DNA of 64,000 nucleotides. It comes from a virus. The notes under the pieces were generated by a model. The model was not told the origin of the DNA. It did no database searches and saw nothing but the letters and a program-made list of their open reading frames with translations. Positions 8,336 through 20,300 of this stretch are shown here, piece by piece. Each line of letters starts with the position of its first letter. The first letter of the stretch is position 1. Position numbers and translations under genes: made by a program. The stretch lies in the IMG/VR virus record IMGVR_UViG_3300030339_000003, positions 167,367-231,366 of that record; one strand, given 5' to 3'.

Positions 8336-11300
8336 TTACTTCCCTCTATAAATGCTAATAAATTTATCTTTAACCGCATAACTAAATTCAGTAACAACGG
8401 CTTTGTTACGTAAACTTATTACCATACGTTTAAACATGGATTTGAAACTGAACTTTAATGGTACAGGACGACCGTCTTCGGTAAACATTTGTTTGTCAGT
8501 AATGTGACCTAACGTACCTTTCATCTGGTTACCAAATACATATTTATTTGAAATCGCCCCAGTGCCTGTAGTTTCGATAACGATATTGATGCGGACGCTG
8601 CCATATGGAATACTGGCTTTCTTAACGTTGATACCTGTACCGATACGTACGCTGTCAGGTCCTTTGCCCAGTAACTTACTTAAGCCACGTTGCTTCTTAT
8701 CATGTTCACGAACCAATGCCTTAATTGATTCAGACATATCTTCTTCCGCTGCATTATAAGCAACTTCGATTGCAATGACTTTACCATGATAATGAGACTT
8801 GATTTGTTTGATGCCGTACTTATTAGCTTCACTCAGGATATCGTCTTCCGTCATATATTCATCAATATAGGCTTCGGAGATTTCGCATAAAATCGAGTCG
8901 TACTCAACACTATCCCCAATTTTGCGTTTAAAGCGAACAGATTTGTCTGAATCAACAAGGAATTCATTGTCCTTAGGTAATGGTGTAATGAATTCCTCAG
9001 CCAGACCACGATAGAACTCCATGGAGTCTTCATAGACTGTCTGGTCTTCAATAAACAACGCGCGTGTCATACGACCCGTTTTAAGGGACACCTGGCCAGG
9101 GTTGTAAATATCAGGAGCAAACCATTCTTCATCGTACGCCAATACACGACCTACAGGGAATTTATCCCCAGCAGACAATGACGTAACTAATGTGTGACGA
9201 TAAAGATCACCGTCAGCTTTACCTAAACGCAAACCTAATTGACAACTATCGGTGGTACCGTCTTCATAAGTGACCGTAATACCATCTTTAGTTATCGCCG
9301 TAACCGTACCCGCTTTCTTAGCAACCTTAGAATAGATATCATCTAAACGGTGAGCTGCTGTAACATCACCACCTGTACGGATAATGTTGGGGGTATAGTT
9401 CTTTGCAGATATTGCATGACTTGACTGTATGGAAGAGAACGATGAACGTTTAGGGTCATCAAGCAAACCACCATAACGTAAACTACCGATAGAACTTAAA
9501 AGCTGAGCACCTTTACTTTGTTCTTTGGTGTCAATACCACCACGGAAGTCTTCGATGCGTGGGTCCGATGTTAAGAAAGCACTAAAGCCAACTTTACCGG
9601 AGTCTTTGTTAGCCTCAGATATTACGCCTTTGTAAGACTTAAGTTGTCCACGTGTGCGTTTCAACATCGTTTGTTCGTCACGACCTTTGAACCCACCAAA
9701 GGTTACATCTTCCTGACTTTTCAAAGCATGGAACGGAGACATTTCTTTGACATCACCTTTGGACGAGTCCGTAATGATATTAGTAATGACCGCCTCAGGG
9801 TTTAAATCAAATGTCTGATTACCCGTCTTAGGCTTGCTTTGGAATTGCCTATTAGACTTACACAGCTCAGAATAGATGTGACTAACAAAACGCTCGTAAC
9901 CGATAACTAATTGTTCTTCAATTTCTACTTCATGGCGAGTATGGTCATTAACCAACATCTTAACCGCATCAATCAAAAGGTAATGGAACGTTGTACTGTA
10001 ACCCATCCCCTTTAAACGTTCTTTGGTGATTGGGTCAATAAACAGATCGAACATGTTTTTCATTTCGTTGAAATGATTAGGCCGCACTTTAGGGTCACCC
10101 ATTAAAGGAACCCAAATGCCACGCTTGTTCAAATCTGCACGACTGAAGTTAATCATGTTGTTTAACTTAGTCATCCCACCAAAGACTAATGCTGTCAAAC
10201 GATCGCGTTTGTTAAAGATTAAACGCTCGTCATTAAAGTCTAACGAATACTCGTCTTTATCCAGTTTATAACGTTGACCAGAAGGAATAGTGCGATAGCG
10301 TGCTTTCAGAACTTTTAACAGTTCATCAATACCGAAGTAATAACACAACACAACACCAGCAGGGAAACGATAACCGCCAATATTAATTACAGAATACTCG
10401 ACTGGCATCTTAGCCATATCGATACCTAACAGGTCTTCAAAAGCACCTAAGGTTTCTGTACCCACACTGATGTTACCGTATTCATCAACACACATGGCTT
10501 TGCCACGATATGTCCCCACAACCCAGTTATCCGGCTTATTCAAGTTCTTCCATTCAGGATGTTGCTCGATTAAACCGTGGGTATCGAAATCAAAATCTAA
10601 TGTGCTTTCTTTATAAGGAACCACAATGGTTTTAAATTTGCGACTTAACATGGTGACGTAACGAGGACTGACGACAGAACGATCGACCAAGTTACCGATA
10701 GAGATAAACAATTTCTTTTGACGTGCTAACAACTGAATACGTTTAATCAATTCATTACCGTAATTATCAGCAACAAATTCACTACGTGTAATGTTAACTT
10801 TCTTATCGTAATAAGAAGTCAATACCACACGGTCTTCAGCGATCTTACGAATGGGCTTTTCGATACGTTGGAATTGGAAATAAGATTTCACACCATCGAC
10901 CAAAAACATCCCATTGTCGTCAACTGTAGGGAAACGGAATACACGCACAGCGGCTTTACCATTAACCGGCATCAGCTGGACTTTAATAACTTGGTAAGAG
11001 CCTTCGATATCTTCTACTTGGTCAATTTGGTAATCGGCCAAAATAATGCCTGTATTCTGAATGTTCAGAACAGCAGCAGCGATATCTTTATGCATGAACT
11101 TTTTAGGGTAATCGTTACGTAACGAAACAACACGTTGACGTAATAAGGTTTCATCCAATATGGTAGTAAAATCACCACGAATGTCACCACCAATGTCTTT
11201 CAGTTCTTCCGGAGTAATCTTAATGAAGTCTTCCAACGATTGACCATTAGGCATTCCGATGGTTTTATAAGACTCTGCTTTCTTTTCGTAATACTGTTGT

Positions 11301-12688
11301 TGTTTAACAGTAAGTGAACCTTCTTTAGCCAGTTCACGCAAAGCAAGCTTAATACCGGATTCAGGAGTATCAAAGATATCACGTTGAGTTGCAATAGCTT
11401 CGCTCACTAACATAGGTTCTAACAACGCATCATCAATTGGACTTAACCAGTTTAATGCGTCTTCATCACCTAAGGTATCTGCTGTTCCTTCTCCTTCTCC
11501 AGTTTTTGGAATAACAGGGTTTCCTGTTCCCTCAGTTCCATTGCTTGTCGGAACAGATGTGCTTCCTTTACTGCTACTGGTTCCGGTGTCAGTCCGAGGA
11601 ACCTCTTTAGGCTTGCTGAAAAGATCAGTAATAGAACGAGGACTAGTATCGTCCTCCCCATTGACATCTTCGCCAGCTTCGACTTCGTCAGATGGTATTT
11701 GTACTTGTCCTTCTCCTCCAGCTGAGTCTTCAGTCTTTTCCGTTCCTCCAGCCAGTCCTCTATTATCTTGTTCTTGGTCATCGGTAATTTCCGGGGTATT
11801 GACATGTTGCGTGTTATTAACAAAGTTAATCAATAACAAATAGAAACGTTTAACCGCAACAGTAATTTTGGCTTCAGTGTCTTGTAGTGGTTTATACCAC
11901 GACATCAACATACCTAAGTTAATGATTATTGTACGACTACCTGTTACAAACATAAGGTGAACTTTATCTAAGACGTTAGGATCCAGTTTACCAAACAATG
12001 ATTGTTCAGTGTTACCAGATAAATACATCCACAAGTCCATCAGCCAATAACAGTTCTCAGCTTTAGTAGCGTGCAAGAAACTATTATCAGGAACAGGTAA
12101 TCCTTCAACAAAGCTCTTTTCATAACGCACAATGTCAGCTGTTAATAATTTCCAGCCTGGCATGTTCAATGGTAAATCAATACGAATAAATTGATTACGC
12201 ATTGGGTGGTTGTGCCCGGTTTCATTAACGCAGCTAAACAACATGTTCCAGTCGTTATAAGCTTTAAAGAAGTTAATGTATTTATTCGGACTGTATTTCC
12301 ACCCACGTTGTGCCAAGGCATGGTTTTGTACAACTAACCGCGAATCTTTATTATAAACAGCAGAAAGATCACGCATCCATTTATAGTTGTAATGTTTGTT
12401 ACGATAGAACTTAATTACCGGCGTACTGTTAAAAGTAACAGGATGACCTTTACCCAAAATGGGAGTGAACCCGAATTGGAAGTCAATATACGTTTCACCT
12501 GGGTAATTACTGATAAAGGTTTCTTTAACGCCAGGACCTTCGTCTTGTTCATGCTTAGGCATATAGTGAATCAAACTACCACGCGGTAAAATGATATCAC
12601 TAACAGGATGATTGCGTGGAGCCATAATGTCTTGCTTTTTACGTAAGACGTAGGCTTTGAAGAATTCAGCGTAAGTATAAAGTCTCAT
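8336..12688 (-). CDS. RNA polymerase beta-like subunit, lacking the C-terminal clamp piece (phiKZ gp178-like)
   Basis: 1450 aa. Residues 1-290 form an N-terminal domain; about 295-410 is an acidic, Gly/Ser/Thr-rich linker of low complexity. The rest follows bacterial RpoB in order: GMFLVDGVKSYFQFQR (RpoB NGTFIINGTERV region), GRDEQTMLKRTRGQLKSYKG to TSDPR (rifampicin-region equivalent), KRSSFSSIQSSHAI (RpoB DDANRALMGANMQRQA), MTRALFIEDQTVYEDS (NFEDSILVSE), KYVFGNQMKGTLG (GDKMAGRHGNKG). It ends about there and lacks the RpoB C-terminus, which appears as a separate gene at 30006. The start ATG overlaps the beta-prime stop (ATGA). It probably belongs to the virion RNAP, by synteny with phiKZ gp178/gp180. 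Confidence 0.9.
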   Translation of the reverse strand: MRLYTYAEFFKAYVLRKKQDIMAPRNHPVSDIILPRGSLIHYMPKHEQDEGPGVKETFISNYPGETYIDFQFGFTPILGKGHPVTFNSTPVIKFYRNKHYNYKWMRDLSAVYNKDSRLVVQNHALAQRGWKYSPNKYINFFKAYNDWNMLFSCVNETGHNHPMRNQFIRIDLPLNMPGWKLLTADIVRYEKSFVEGLPVPDNSFLHATKAENCYWLMDLWMYLSGNTEQSLFGKLDPNVLDKVHLMFVTGSRTIIINLGMLMSWYKPLQDTEAKITVAVKRFYLLLINFVNNTQHVNTPEITDDQEQDNRGLAGGTEKTEDSAGGEGQVQIPSDEVEAGEDVNGEDDTSPRSITDLFSKPKEVPRTDTGTSSSKGSTSVPTSNGTEGTGNPVIPKTGEGEGTADTLGDEDALNWLSPIDDALLEPMLVSEAIATQRDIFDTPESGIKLALRELAKEGSLTVKQQQYYEKKAESYKTIGMPNGQSLEDFIKITPEELKDIGGDIRGDFTTILDETLLRQRVVSLRNDYPKKFMHKDIAAAVLNIQNTGIILADYQIDQVEDIEGSYQVIKVQLMPVNGKAAVRVFRFPTVDDNGMFLVDGVKSYFQFQRIEKPIRKIAEDRVVLTSYYDKKVNITRSEFVADNYGNELIKRIQLLARQKKLFISIGNLVDRSVVSPRYVTMLSRKFKTIVVPYKESTLDFDFDTHGLIEQHPEWKNLNKPDNWVVGTYRGKAMCVDEYGNISVGTETLGAFEDLLGIDMAKMPVEYSVINIGGYRFPAGVVLCYYFGIDELLKVLKARYRTIPSGQRYKLDKDEYSLDFNDERLIFNKRDRLTALVFGGMTKLNNMINFSRADLNKRGIWVPLMGDPKVRPNHFNEMKNMFDLFIDPITKERLKGMGYSTTFHYLLIDAVKMLVNDHTRHEVEIEEQLVIGYERFVSHIYSELCKSNRQFQSKPKTGNQTFDLNPEAVITNIITDSSKGDVKEMSPFHALKSQEDVTFGGFKGRDEQTMLKRTRGQLKSYKGVISEANKDSGKVGFSAFLTSDPRIEDFRGGIDTKEQSKGAQLLSSIGSLRYGGLLDDPKRSSFSSIQSSHAISAKNYTPNIIRTGGDVTAAHRLDDIYSKVAKKAGTVTAITKDGITVTYEDGTTDSCQLGLRLGKADGDLYRHTLVTSLSAGDKFPVGRVLAYDEEWFAPDIYNPGQVSLKTGRMTRALFIEDQTVYEDSMEFYRGLAEEFITPLPKDNEFLVDSDKSVRFKRKIGDSVEYDSILCEISEAYIDEYMTEDDILSEANKYGIKQIKSHYHGKVIAIEVAYNAAEEDMSESIKALVREHDKKQRGLSKLLGKGPDSVRIGTGINVKKASIPYGSVRINIVIETTGTGAISNKYVFGNQMKGTLGHITDKQMFTEDGRPVPLKFSFKSMFKRMVISLRNKAVVTEFSYAVKDKFISIYRGK

Positions 12689-14301
12689 TTATTTAACCCA
12701 CTGGTCGCCGCTTTCAATAAGAACGAAACTGGTTCACTGAAAGGATCATATAAGAAATCGCCTGAACCACTGATGTAGTATTCACGTTTGTTGAAAAGTT
12801 CTCTGATTTCATCTTTAGAGTCTTCACTACAAATAGAGTTAGTTGTTAACTGGTCACCATCATGGTCGGCATCGAGCGGAGCTGTACGGGTCGGGTCTAC
12901 ACTCAGTGAATCGAAGTAATCTGGCTTATCTGTTTTGTGCGGGTAATGTAACAGTGTGTCAGTGGGTTCCCAATACTCGTTTAATACAACGCGCTGCTTA
13001 GCATTTAACATTGTTTTTAAGTTTACCATCGACGGGTAAATAGAACCAATCCCGATGATAGGGTAACGCGTTTGTTGGATAAAGGATTCCATGATAGGAC
13101 GCGCACAATAAATATAAAACATTTCAATGTATGTCAAAGGTGTAACGTATTTACGGTCACGTCCTTCTGGCAAGTCGTTAATATCAAACAATACACTGAC
13201 TTCTTTACCGTCATCATAAACTAAACCTAAGTAACAACCATTTACGGTAATTACGCGGTTACGCACACTGGGTTCTTTAAACCCGTTAAACATTTTAATC
13301 AAGCCTTCGGTGGTTGTCCATTTGTCCAACACACTTGGATTCAATTCTTCATAGGTATAGCTTAACGTTTTAGGGTCAATCAATTTCACGTTTGCAGAAC
13401 CCATGGTGAAAACTTGTTCAATAAAGTTTTTCATTAAAGCATGGATACACACATACTGGAAATTCATTAATCCTTGGTACAACCCGATATCTGAAGAATT
13501 TGGGTTTACGCCATCATCATCATCTAAACGTTGACGACTGACTTTACGTGCTGTGATGATATTACGAACACCACCAATAATACCACGCGTACCAATCTTA
13601 CGTTGAATGAAACCACCTTTACCATCTAACAGATCAAAGACATAATCGTCGATGGTGTTCATTGCAGATTGTAATCCCCAGCGAACATTGTCATATAAAG
13701 GGTTAGCTTCATCACCAGGCGAGATATTTTGTACTGCGCGGGTTTTAAACATTAACTTACGATACAGTTCATTGATCTCGGGTTCAGTCACTTTACCAGA
13801 AGGTGAGAACTCGATGTCGCGTAAGCCAGCTGGCGGAACGATGATGCGATGATGTAGGGCAATGTCCTTATAATCGTTTACAACCTGTATACGCTGTTTA
13901 CGACGCGAGGATTGATTAAGTTTAGGATCGATCACACCGAAGTATTGCATAAAGAATGAAAAACCGGTTTGACCATCCAAAACGTTGGATTTTATGAAAT
14001 CCTTTTCGACAGGATCCCACACAGCATATACTGCGCCTTTAATAATTCCGGCGTATAGTGCTTTTAGTTTGATCAAGGAATCAAAGTAAGTGGGGTTAAA
14101 GATAGGAAGGTAAGTGCGAATAAACGCTTCCGTAGTATCACGCGTATCAGTGCCGACGCGACCAAAGATTTCAACAGAAAACAATCCATCTGGATTAAAG
14201 TTTTGGGTCATGCCCTCAAAACTGTCTGTAGAAGAAACCTCTTTATACAGTCCTGGTACAACAGTATTGGGATCCAATAAAGAAATTTTAGTGGGTTTCA
14301 T
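12685..14301 (-). CDS. RNA polymerase beta-prime-like subunit, N-terminal part with active site (phiKZ gp180-like)
   Basis: 538 aa. It carries the magnesium-binding loop as LDADHDGDQL (about residues 472-481; bacterial consensus NADFDGDQM), with three Asp that hold the catalytic metal. Upstream, GFIQRKIGTRGIIGGVRN matches the RpoC segment GRFRQNLLGKRVDYSGRS. It ends soon after the active-site loop, so bridge helix and trigger loop must come from another gene (phiKZ gp80-like), not found in this window. AGGAATATC precedes ATG 14301, only 25 bases from the divergent tail-lysin start. It overlaps the beta gene by ATGA, giving coupled synthesis of two polymerase subunits. Confidence 0.92.
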   Translation of the reverse strand: MKPTKISLLDPNTVVPGLYKEVSSTDSFEGMTQNFNPDGLFSVEIFGRVGTDTRDTTEAFIRTYLPIFNPTYFDSLIKLKALYAGIIKGAVYAVWDPVEKDFIKSNVLDGQTGFSFFMQYFGVIDPKLNQSSRRKQRIQVVNDYKDIALHHRIIVPPAGLRDIEFSPSGKVTEPEINELYRKLMFKTRAVQNISPGDEANPLYDNVRWGLQSAMNTIDDYVFDLLDGKGGFIQRKIGTRGIIGGVRNIITARKVSRQRLDDDDGVNPNSSDIGLYQGLMNFQYVCIHALMKNFIEQVFTMGSANVKLIDPKTLSYTYEELNPSVLDKWTTTEGLIKMFNGFKEPSVRNRVITVNGCYLGLVYDDGKEVSVLFDINDLPEGRDRKYVTPLTYIEMFYIYCARPIMESFIQQTRYPIIGIGSIYPSMVNLKTMLNAKQRVVLNEYWEPTDTLLHYPHKTDKPDYFDSLSVDPTRTAPLDADHDGDQLTTNSICSEDSKDEIRELFNKREYYISGSGDFLYDPFSEPVSFLLKAATSGLNK

Positions 14302-14326
14302 TTGATATTCCTGAAAGAGGGTTCAC

Positions 14327-17300
14327 ATGAGTGACAATTGGAATGACGATCCTTTTAATGGCGATATCGATTTTGATTCTGATTTTGATTCCGACAAGAA
14401 AGGATCGAAGTTAAAATCATTCGCTATAGGATTTCTAGGAGGTGCAAAAGACGCCCTCGTAGGATCAACCGACGCCAAGATTAAAACAGTTAAAATGGCC
14501 CTTCCGGCATCGTTCCACGGGACATTTGAATTCATTAACGATACACGTCGTTTAGTCAGTCAAGTCACTGACGAATTCAAAAAGAACACCGCTGGTTCAA
14601 TGCAAGATATCCAGCAGATTATGGAAGGCCGCAAAGGACGCATTAATGATTCGACTGGTGGTGTCATTTCTAGCCAGTTGGATAAGTTCAGCCAATACGA
14701 CTTTAGTACTTGGAATACAGGAGGGACAACCACTTCTGAATCCACAGGTCAGCAAGACACGACTGATGAAGAAGTTAATGAGCTAATTGGTGTAACAAAA
14801 CAAACATCATTACTTACACTCGGCGGATTAAAACAATTAGGCGGTGATCTCACTAACGCCATTGTATCAGCTGGCGCAGCACAATCATCTGCATTAACCG
14901 GTATTAACGTTGGATTAGTCAAGTCTAACGCTTATTTGAAAAACTTAGTCGACTATCAAATTAAAGTTCAAGCTAAGAACGATGCGATGAAAATTAATTT
15001 GTTAGCTCGCATGCATTTAACTAATGCTAAGTTCTACAAATTCGTTGAAGCTTCCAACCACATGATGATGAAAGAATTCAGAGACATCGCTAAGTTTAGC
15101 AAAATGCCTGACTTCCAGAAAATGTCAATGACTGATGAAGTCAAGAAACGTATTCGTGGTACGTTCTTTGACACCGTCCGTGGCGGCATGGGTGGTATCG
15201 GTGGACTGGTTAATGACCGTGTAGGTAAATACGCACGTGACAACGGTTATAACGCGTTAAGTAACATAACCTCATCTCTTGCTATGGCTAAGGATATGAC
15301 CGGCGGTATGTCGTCTCAGGACCTCATGCAGATGTTCGGTGGCATGGTAGGTGGTGGCGCTATTGATATGCTTCCACGTATGATGAACGGACCTATGGCT
15401 GCTAAGTTGAAACAACGCTTTAGTAAAGCCAATCCGGCCATGGCCAGACGCATGGGTAAGAACTGGGGCAAATTGACAACTCGTGGCAATCAGCTCAGCT
15501 ATGGTTTACAAAACATGGAAGGGATGTTTAATACGCTGTCACAAAACTACCAGGGCGGTCACTTCTTTGATGAGGACGAAGGAACTTACGAGGACTATGT
15601 TGCAGCTTTACCTCCAGACCAAACACCAATGTCTAAACGCAAATGGTCTATGTCTAAGTGGGGCAAATCTGCGGCTAATAAAGGGTTAGGTGCTATTTTA
15701 GATCAAACTTACGGTTCTGGTAAAACCAAATACGAACTCAAGAAACGTACACTGTCTGATAACCCGGAACAACACATCTGGACTCGTCAGTCCGATCGTA
15801 CGTTAAATGAAATCATTCCTGCATTGATTACCCAAACAAACTTGTCTTTAGAGATGATGCGTACGGGTAATAACAATTTAAAACCAATGCGTTATGATTG
15901 GACTAAAGGCCAGTTTATTAACCCTAATCAGGCTAAGGCTTTAGTTACTCGCGACATCTATGGTGAGAACGCTTTAGGCTCTGCAGTTTATAGTGCGAAG
16001 TCTGCGGCAGGCACCATCGATAAAGAAAACCAATTATCTAAAAGTGCGAAAGATACTTTAGCGTTACAACTTGCTAAGAACTCGCATGCTAAATTAGATT
16101 TCTCTCCTTACCATTTATTGAACTTAGAAAAAGACGGTATTGATCCAAAGATCGCTAAAGAAATCCGTGAGATGACTTTAAAGAACTTTGGTATTACGAC
16201 CGATAATCTTAATCAGTTCACAAATGGCACTGACCGTGACCGTGCTAAGTTATTAGCCTTCATGCCAGGCAAAGGTGCCGCATTAGCAAACGAAGCGTTA
16301 CCGATGGTTAAGGACATCCGTCGTGGACTTTCTGATTCTAGCGCGATGATCGACCAATACCGTAATTCTGGTCATTATGACACATTACGCGAAGCAGGTA
16401 TTATTACTACTGATAAAAATGGTCGTGAAGAAATCGATGAACAGAAAATGTGGGATATGTTCAAGCTTCAACAGAACGATCCTAACTTTAATAAAAAGCT
16501 TACACAGCAGTACGCCAAGAAAGGTCGTAAACCAGGTGCGACTGTTAACCGTCCAGGAGTATTAGGCGGAGACGCTGGTGAAGCCCCAGACTTTGGTGAA
16601 TTGACCGAAACAGTAAGTCAACTGAATACCAACATCAAAGGGTTAGGCGCAGGCGGTTTAGGCGGTTCTGCTAACAGTGACACCGGAGCTTATTTTAATA
16701 AGTTATCTGGGCAAATGGACACACTGATTGGGATCCAAACTAGCCACACTGAAATTTTCCAAAAGCTTTTAGAAAAACAACCAACTATTATCCGCTCTAA
16801 ACGTGCGAAAGCCGAAGAAGAGCAAGGTAAGAAAACACTGATGGATCGTATTAAAAGTATTTCACCACGAAATATCTTTAATAAAGGTGTTGAGACGTTG
16901 TTAAACAATGAACCACTTATTTTGGGTGGGTTAATTGGTGGTCTGGGTGCGTACGCTTTACATGACCCTAAGACTGCCGCATTGTTAGGCGCCGGTGCAT
17001 TAGCCATGGGTGCTTATTCTAAAGTCCGTTCACTAAACGCAGCTCGCTTTGCAGAACAAGAAGATCTGTATGAGAACCCGGGTGACGAAGAACCATTGTT
17101 ACGGGGTGAGCGTTTAAAACGCGGGGATTACTTTGACAGCGCTACACGTAAAGTATTAAAGACTTGGAGTGACGTAACTGGCGCCATCATTGATCGTACC
17201 GGCAATATCGTTGCTTCTGTTAAACAGTTAGGTGGTAAGCTGTTTGGTAAAGACGGTCGTGCAGTTATGTTGAAAGGGTTAAACAAACTTAAAGCTTTAG

Positions 17301-20300
17301 GCTTGAAAGTGTTTAATGCCTTTGACCCGATTGGTCGTACCAAGAAAGCCTTTAATAAACTGGCTACTCGCTTTAATCAAATGGATGTATATAAAGCGGG
17401 TGAAAAGACACCTATCTTGATCGGTAAGAAATTCGATACAGGTTTTTACTACAAGCATGATGCTGACGGTAAACCTGTGATGTTAAAAGGTTGGAACGAA
17501 ATTGATGGCCCTGTCTATACCAAAGACGGTGAATGTATTGTTACTCAAGATGATTTTGATCGTGGGTTGCGTACATCTATTGGGGTATCGATTAACCGCT
17601 TGGGTTCTATGTCTAAAACAGCCGGTATCTTTGGTATGGATCTCTTAGGGAAACTTAAAGATAAAACCATTGCTGGCGGTAAGAAAGCATACGACAAAGG
17701 TAAGGAATTCGTTAAAGCCGATTATACACCAATCGTAAGTTCTGTTGACCGTATCTATTACCTGTTGTGCTCTAAGTTTGGTATCGAGCCCGCAACATTA
17801 ACTAACGAAGAAAAACTCCAAGTTGTTAATGCAGCAGGTAGCGGTAAGAAACTCTTTGAACATCCGAAAGATCCTGCTGAACGTTTGAATTCATTGGAAG
17901 ATGAAAAACGTCAGAAAGCCGCTAAGAAGGAAGAAAAGGTTAAGGACTCTATCATTAATATCGCTGATTCATTAGGTGGTATGAATAAGGGTGAGAAAAA
18001 GAAAGAGAAGAAAACAGGATTCCTTGGCTTGCTCATGGGCGGACTTGGAATGATTAAAGGCTTAGCTGAAAAGATCTTTGGTAAAACAATCATTAATGGT
18101 TTCACCACGCTCTTTAAGTTTGCCGGCATGGGTCTGTCTGTGTTACCAAAAATCGGTGGCGGCATCATGTCCATCGCTAAGTTCTTTACGGGTGGTAAGG
18201 AAGAAGCTAACCCGCTCGAAGAACTGTTAGGCGGTTTAGGCGGCGGAGATGACGAAGAAGAAGAAGGTAATGGACGCCGTCGTAATCGTCGTGACCGTAA
18301 CCGTGGCGGTGAAGAAGGAGATGAGGACACCCGCACTGGTCGTCGCAGGAATAGGCGCCGTAACAGACGTCGCAATGGTCGAGGTGGACGCGGAGGGAAT
18401 GGACCGACTCCAGGTAATCCGCCACCAGCACCAGATGAAATAAATGATCGTGCCAACCCAAATAGACGTAACCGTAACAGACGTCGTCGTCGTGGACCAG
18501 GCCCGGGGCCTACACCTCCTCCATCTCCACCACCATCAAGAGGTCGTCGTTTATTAAACCGCTTTAAGAAAGTCCCTAAAAAGATTGGTATTGGTGGTTT
18601 ATTAACGTCAGGTGCTTTAATGGCAGGCGGTGCATTGGCCGGTAACCTCATGGACAGTGAAACGCTGGAAACTGCAGGTAACGTGGCTGGTCTGTATTCG
18701 TTAGCTTCTACAGTAGCGGGTGCGGCTGGCATTGATATCGGTATCGGTGCGTTGGCCTCAGGCGCAATGACGGGTCTTGGTATGGCCGGTTCTGGCTTAG
18801 CAGCCGCAGGTACCGCAATAGCGGGTATTATCTCGGCTCCAGTATTAATTGGTGCTGCGGTAATAGGTGGTTTAGGTTTAGCGGGTTATGGTTTGTACAA
18901 ATGGTACACCAAAGGAAAATACCGCCAAGTTGATATTCGTTTTGCACAATACGGTATTAAAGATGTAGATAGTGACTTAGGTAAGAAAATCTTTGCTATT
19001 GAAAGTATGCTTACCAAACACGTCATTGTTAATAATGGTGGTGCGTCATTTACAACCGATACACCTATCCAAGAAATCTTTAAAGCGTTGTCTGTAGACT
19101 CAGAAGGAAAACAGTCTGCAGAAATTGGTAACGTGTTCAGTTGGTTTAACGGACGTTTCAAACCCGTCTTCTTAACGTATATGTCTTGTTTAGACACCTT
19201 GAAAATTAAGTCACTTGAGGAATACGATAAGTTAACCGACAAGCGCGCGTATGATATCGCTTACCAAGCAACGCAGGCTATCGTGGGCATGCCTTCTCAG
19301 CCGTACACCATTACTCCAAACATTGATTCTAAAATTGAATTGATGGGTAAAGATGAAACGACTGCGGAAGTAGGTCAGTACTTGGAAGAACTGAAGAAAT
19401 ACACATTAAAAGACAAAGAAGGTGCTAAGGTCCGAGATGTGATGGTTCAAACCGAGTCGATGAGTAAGTTGGCCAGTGAAAAATCAATGCTCGAAGAAAA
19501 GCTTAAACATAAGTCTTTCTGGGGCGGCGGTGGCACAACATCTTACCTTGAATCCCAAGATGCTGAAAACCGTATTAAAGAAATCGATAAAGAAACCAAA
19601 GCTTTGTCTGACGCCTATGGTCCAGGTAAAGTAGCTGGTAACGTCGATGTTAAAGACCTTATTCCTGAAACCGGAATATTGGAAGCTTTCACTGCAGTAC
19701 GTATGAACGCCTATGGTACGTCTTTAACATCAGGGGCAGAATACGGCGCAGCAGTAAATGCGGGATGGAAGTTTGAAGCATTAGCACGATTAGAAAGACG
19801 TTGTGAATCCTTAATCCAAGTGATTGGTAAAGATGTTCGGTTTGTCGGTAAGACCGGTGAATTGTTCCAGGAATTCAAAGCAGCTTTCCGTGTTAAAGAC
19901 AGCAAAGCAAATGATTGGTGTTTGTGGTTCCGTGACCGTTTCTTACCGGTCCTGATGACTTACATGCGTCAGTACAATGCTTATGGCCATGGACGTCCTG
20001 GCGCTAACTGGAAGGCTTTGACAGCTACAGCTAAGTACCAGATCGCACTAGCCATTGTTGACTCACGTTCGCAAACTGATAAGAAACAATTTATTCCAGT
20101 TTGGAACGTAGCAGTCAGTCCGTTTGAAGGTGGTTACTCTATACCTAAGACGGGCGAAGTCGACAAGCTAATGAACTCCATGGAGGAATTGTCTAATCAG
20201 GCAAAACTCCGTAACCCTGTATTGGAAGCAAGCAAAACCAGCTCATTGCAAGGCGTTAATGCAAACACTGCTCACGCAGTTGGTGGTGGTGTTACTGACA

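Noticed and set aside
11470-11823. 117-aa frame with coiled coil and membrane segment inside the beta gene
   Set aside because: It overlaps the low-complexity linker in another frame; composition follows from the linker's codons and no good ribosome site was seen.
17911-18732. 273-aa minus-strand frame rich in Pro, Arg and Ser opposite the tail-lysin gene
   Set aside because: It is the complement of the Arg/Pro low-complexity tract of the real plus-strand gene; no ribosome site and no domain.
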